Shown here piece after piece: positions 60,732-64,000 of a stretch of 64,000 nucleotides of DNA. The stretch comes from Streptomyces sp. NBC_01142 (GTDB taxonomy: Bacteria > Actinomycetota > Actinomycetes > Streptomycetales > Streptomycetaceae). Position numbers and translations under genes: made by a program. Each line of letters opens with the position of its first letter. The stretch's first letter is position 1. The notes under the pieces are model-generated. The model ran no database searches, had not been told where the DNA came from, and saw only the letters and a program-made list of their open reading frames with translations. Where the stretch lies: NCBI RefSeq assembly GCF_026341125.1, contig NZ_JAPEOR010000002.1, forward strand, positions 1,798,001 to 1,862,000, written 5' to 3'.

Positions 60732-63700
60732 TCACACCGCGGCGGGCTCGTCCTCCCCTATGAACGTCCGCCACAGCGTCGCGTACCGTCCGCCAAGCGC
60801 CAGCAGTTCGTCGTGCGTGCCGTCCTCCGCAACGCGCCCGGCGTCCATCACGACCACCCGGTCCGCGCGGGCCGCCGTGGTGAGGCGGTGGGCGACGACC
60901 AGGGTGGTGCGGCGGCCCGTGAGGCGGTCCGTGGCCTGGTTGACCTGGGCCTCGGTGGCCAGGTCGAGCGCTGCGGTCGCCTCGTCGAGCAGCAGGATGT
61001 CGGGGTCGACCAGTTCGGCACGGGCCAGGGCGATCAGCTGGCGCTGGCCCGCCGAGAGGTTGCGGCCGCGTTCGGAGACCTCGTGGAGGTAGCCGCCGTC
61101 GAGGGTGGCGATCATGTCGTGGGCACCGACGGCGCGGGCCGCGGCCTCCACCTCGGCGTCACTCGCGCCGGGTCGACCGTAGGCGATGGCGTCCCGGACC
61201 GTGCCGACGAAGAGGTACGCCTCCTGGGGAACGACGCCCAGGCGGTGCCGGTACGCCGTCAGATCCAGGTCGCGCAGGTCCGTGCCGTCCGCCGTGACCC
61301 GGCCGCTGGTGGGGTCGTAGAACCGCGCGACCAGCTTGACCAGCGTCGACTTGCCCGCGCCGGTCTCGCCGACGAAGGCGACGGTCTGGCCGGCCGGGAT
61401 CCGCAGGTGGATGCCGGTGAGGGCCTCCTCGGGCTTCTCCGCGGTCCCGTAGGCGAAGTCGACGTTCTCGAAGGCGATCTCGCCGCGCAGCGAGCGCACA
61501 TCGACGGGATCCTTCGCCTGGGCGGTCGAGGTCGGCTCCTGGAGCAGTTCCTGGATGCGCCCCAGCGAGACGGTGGCCTGCTGGTAGCCGTCGAACACCT
61601 GGGAGAGCTGCTGCACGGGCGCGAAGAACAGATCGATGTAGAGGAGGTACGCCACCAGCGCGCCGGTGGTGAGGGTGCCGGCCTCGACCCGGCCCGCACC
61701 CACGATCAGTACGGCCGCCGCGGCCACCGACGCCAGCAGCTGGACGAAGGGGAAGTAGACCGAGATCAGCCACTGGCCGCGGACCCGGGCCTGGCGGTAG
61801 CTGTCGCTGCGGGCGGTGAACCTGCCCACGCCGTCGCGCTCGCGCCGGAACGCCTGGACGATCCGCAGCCCGGACACGGACTCCTGGAGGTCGCCGTTGA
61901 CGACACTGATGCGCTCACGGGCCAGTTCGTACGCCTTGACGCTCTTACGGCGGAAGAAGTACGTGCCGACGATCAGGACCGGCAGGGTGGCGAAGACCAC
62001 CAGCGCCAGCTGTACGTCGAGGACGACCAGGGCGACCATGATGCCGAAGAAGGTGACGACCGAGACGAACGCGGTGACCAGACCCGTCTGCAGGAACGTC
62101 GACAGGGCGTCCACGTCCGTCGTCATCCGGGTCATGATCCGGCCGGTCAGCTCACGCTCGTAGTAGTCGAGTCCGAGCCGCTGGAGCTGCGCGAAGATCT
62201 TCAGACGCAGGGAGTAGAGGACCCTTTCGCCGGTACGGCCCGTCATCCGGGTCTCGCCGATCTGCGCCACGAACTGCACGGCCACCGTCGCCAGCCCGAG
62301 GGCCGAGGCCGCCCACACCGCGCCGAGCGCCAGTTCCGTGACGCCCTCGTCGATGCCGTACCGGATCAGGATCGGAAGCAGCAGACCCATGCCCGCGTCG
62401 AGTGCGACCAGCAGAAGGCTGACGAGCAGCGGCAGGCCGAAGCCGCGCAGCAGCCGGCGCAGCCCGTACGCGTCCTCGGAGTGCACGGCCCGTGCCTCGT
62501 CGACGTCAGGGGTGCCGTCGGCCGGGGGAAGCGCCTCGACCTGGGCGAGCAGTTCGGGGGTGGCGCCGGGGGCGGCCGACTCCTCGGCGTTCTCCTCGCG
62601 CTCCCACAGTCCGGGGGTGATGCCGCGCTCGGCGTCGAACTCGGCGTCGAGCTCGTCCCGTACGGTCTGGTCCTCCGTGCCGTCCCCTTCACGCAGGCCC
62701 GCCGGCGGGGTGTGGCCGGGCGAGACGCCGCCCAGCTCGTCCGGGTCGGTCAGCAGCCGCCGGTACAGGGCGGAGCGCCGCTCCAGCTCCTCGTGCGTAC
62801 CGATGTCGGCGAGGCGTCCGGCGTCGAGCACGGCGATGCGGTCGGCGAGGCCGAGGGTGGAGCGGCGGTGGGCGATGAGCAGGGTCGTACGCCCGGCCAT
62901 GACCTGCCGCAGCGCCTCGTGGATCTCGTGCTCGACGCGCGCGTCGACGGCGGAGGTGGCGTCGTCGAGGAGGAGCAGCCGCGGGTCGGTGAGGATCGCG
63001 CGGGCCAGCGCGATGCGCTGGCGCTGGCCGCCGGAGAGGGTGAGCCCGTGCTCGCCGACCTTGGTGTCGTAGCCGTCCGGCAACTCGGCGATGAAACGAT
63101 CCGCCTGCACGGTGCGCGCCGCGGTCTCGATCTCCTCGTCGGTCGCCTCCGGCCGTCCGTACGCGATGTTCGCGCGCACGGTGTCGGAGAAGAGGAAGCT
63201 GTCCTCCGGGACGAGTCCGATGGCCGCCCGCAGCGAGTCGTAGGTCAGCTCGCGCACATCGTGGCCGCCGACGAGGACCGCGCCGTGCTCCACGTCGTAG
63301 AAGCGGGGAAGCAGCAGCGACACGGTGGACTTGCCGCTGCCGGAGGAGCCGACGACCGCGACGGTCTCGCCGGACCGGATCTCGAGCGAGAAGCCGTCGA
63401 GGACGGGGCGTTCCCGGTCGTACCCGAAGGTGACGTCGTCGAACTCGACGGTGGCGGGCGCGTCCGCCGGGAGCTCCTTCGTACCCTCCCGCAGTGTCGG
63501 CTCGGTGTCGATCAGCTCCAGTACGCGGTCCACGCCGGCCCGCGCCTGCTGCCCCACGGTCAGCACCATGGCCAGCATCCGGACGGGTCCGACGAGCTGC
63601 GCGAGATAGGTGGAGAAGGCGACGAACGTACCGAGGGTGATCTCGCCGCGGGTCGCCAGCCAGCCGCCGAGCGCGAGCATCGCGACCTGCCCGAGGGCGG

Positions 63701-63998
63701 GGACGGCCTGGAGGGCGGGGGTGTATTTCGAATTGAGCTTGATGGTGCGCAGCCGGCCCGCGAAGAGCTTGCGGCCGACCTCGCGCAGCTTGCCGGTCTC
63801 CTGCTCCTCCTGCCCGAAGCCCTTGACGACGCGTACGCCGGAGACGGCGCCGTCGACGACGCCCGCGACGGCGGCGGCCTGGCTCTGCGCGTACCAGGTG
63901 GCGGGGTGCAGCCGGGTGCGGCTGCGTTTGGCGATGACCCACAGGGCCGGGGCTACGGCGAGGGCGATCAGGGTCAGCGGCGGCGACAGCCACGCCAT
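60732..63998 (-). CDS. double ABC exporter (two TMD-NBD units in one chain), 5' end outside window
   Basis: At least 1088 residues are visible. The N-terminal unit lacks the first membrane helices because it runs off the right edge; the ATG at 63998 is not a credible start. NBD1 has VVGSSGSGKST (about 215) and LSGGQRQRIALARA. An acidic linker (about 445-505) leads to a complete second TMD and NBD2 with GETGAGKST and a signature changed to LSAGQRQLIALARA. Half-transporters are normally separate ABC genes, so this is a fusion that would work as an internal heterodimer. Export of drugs or lipids is likely. Confidence 0.9.
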   Translation of the reverse strand: MAWLSPPLTLIALAVAPALWVIAKRSRTRLHPATWYAQSQAAAVAGVVDGAVSGVRVVKGFGQEEQETGKLREVGRKLFAGRLRTIKLNSKYTPALQAVPALGQVAMLALGGWLATRGEITLGTFVAFSTYLAQLVGPVRMLAMVLTVGQQARAGVDRVLELIDTEPTLREGTKELPADAPATVEFDDVTFGYDRERPVLDGFSLEIRSGETVAVVGSSGSGKSTVSLLLPRFYDVEHGAVLVGGHDVRELTYDSLRAAIGLVPEDSFLFSDTVRANIAYGRPEATDEEIETAARTVQADRFIAELPDGYDTKVGEHGLTLSGGQRQRIALARAILTDPRLLLLDDATSAVDARVEHEIHEALRQVMAGRTTLLIAHRRSTLGLADRIAVLDAGRLADIGTHEELERRSALYRRLLTDPDELGGVSPGHTPPAGLREGDGTEDQTVRDELDAEFDAERGITPGLWEREENAEESAAPGATPELLAQVEALPPADGTPDVDEARAVHSEDAYGLRRLLRGFGLPLLVSLLLVALDAGMGLLLPILIRYGIDEGVTELALGAVWAASALGLATVAVQFVAQIGETRMTGRTGERVLYSLRLKIFAQLQRLGLDYYERELTGRIMTRMTTDVDALSTFLQTGLVTAFVSVVTFFGIMVALVVLDVQLALVVFATLPVLIVGTYFFRRKSVKAYELARERISVVNGDLQESVSGLRIVQAFRRERDGVGRFTARSDSYRQARVRGQWLISVYFPFVQLLASVAAAAVLIVGAGRVEAGTLTTGALVAYLLYIDLFFAPVQQLSQVFDGYQQATVSLGRIQELLQEPTSTAQAKDPVDVRSLRGEIAFENVDFAYGTAEKPEEALTGIHLRIPAGQTVAFVGETGAGKSTLVKLVARFYDPTSGRVTADGTDLRDLDLTAYRHRLGVVPQEAYLFVGTVRDAIAYGRPGASDAEVEAAARAVGAHDMIATLDGGYLHEVSERGRNLSAGQRQLIALARAELVDPDILLLDEATAALDLATEAQVNQATDRLTGRRTTLVVAHRLTTAARADRVVVMDAGRVAEDGTHDELLALGGRYATLWRTFIGEDEPAAV

Positions 63999-64000
63999 GA

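Noticed and set aside
1..64000. CRISPR array
   Set aside because: No regularly spaced identical repeats with unique spacers were seen; the tandem repeats found are contiguous or degenerate.

Overview
The window is high-GC actinobacterial DNA, almost certainly a Streptomyces chromosome. Supporting signs are the third-position G+C bias, GTG and TTG starts, many ATGA/GTGA-coupled operons, XRE-DUF397 pairs, an AICE-type conjugative element (KorSA, TraSA, RepSA) and Tat or Sec exported hydrolases. Products are named from recognised family motifs; no database search was run.

Layout. (1) 1-7936: accessory DNA. A tRNA-Ser-like 3' fragment with its terminator lies at 391-492. It is followed by an actinomycete integrative conjugative element (AICE) carrying a GntR/KorSA repressor, a small operon start gene, an FtsK-like TraSA, small spread proteins, a RepSA rolling-circle-type initiator, a 46-aa protein and a convergent large serine integrase. 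(2) 7937-12612: a second, partly lower-GC segment with a secreted beta-helix protein, a membrane protein and a YtcJ-like amidohydrolase. It ends in a decayed N-terminal remnant of a related serine integrase. Both segments end, next to int or its remnant, in the 5' start of a DUF4291-like gene plus the 3' end of mmsA, so the mmsA 3' end is present twice (7790-7936 and 12613-12765). This reads as two tandem insertions into mmsA by related serine-integrase elements, each bringing a replacement mmsA 3' end. (3) 12613-19993: a myo-inositol catabolic cluster (mmsA/iolA, iolD, iolB, a DeoC-like aldolase, iolC; divergent iolE). (4) 20207-31072: a small HTH protein, an MMPL exporter with a divergent TetR regulator, a copper module (CsoR-type operator, copZ, copA), citrate synthase and RecD2. 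(5) 31330-33139: two small coupled genes divergent from an XRE-DUF397 pair. (6) 33155-45521: a type-VII-style polymorphic toxin locus (WXG100-like partner, RHS toxin, immunity gene). An IS5-family element sits exactly at the end of the immunity gene. A 6565-bp Tn3-family transposon (36001-42565) interrupts rhs, with a 5-bp target duplication GCGTC whose removal restores the reading frame. The transposon carries a tyrosine recombinase with a palindromic resolution site, a D-Ala-D-Ala carboxypeptidase and an IS30 remnant. (7) 45790-53188: a sugar/cyclitol-type catabolic operon with a divergent LacI regulator, then an EEP-family protein, a MarR-GNAT protein and a sugar-phosphate isomerase. (8) 53360-64000: an EamA transporter and LysR pair, a Tat-exported GH3 enzyme, a lipoprotein, a secreted S28/S37-type peptidase, a small secreted protein and a double-length ABC exporter that runs off the right edge.

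How the genes work together. The iol cluster would take 2-keto-inositol through dehydration (IolE), ring hydrolysis (IolD), isomerisation (IolB), phosphorylation (IolC), aldol cleavage (the DeoC-like protein) and oxidative CoA acylation (MmsA); inositol dehydrogenase is not in this window. The mobile DNA uses the last gene of that operon as its docking site and appears to repair it on entry. The strongest points for follow-up are the mmsA att system, the precise Tn3 insertion in the toxin gene with its own resolution site and carboxypeptidase cargo, and the long structured inverted repeats of the AICE.
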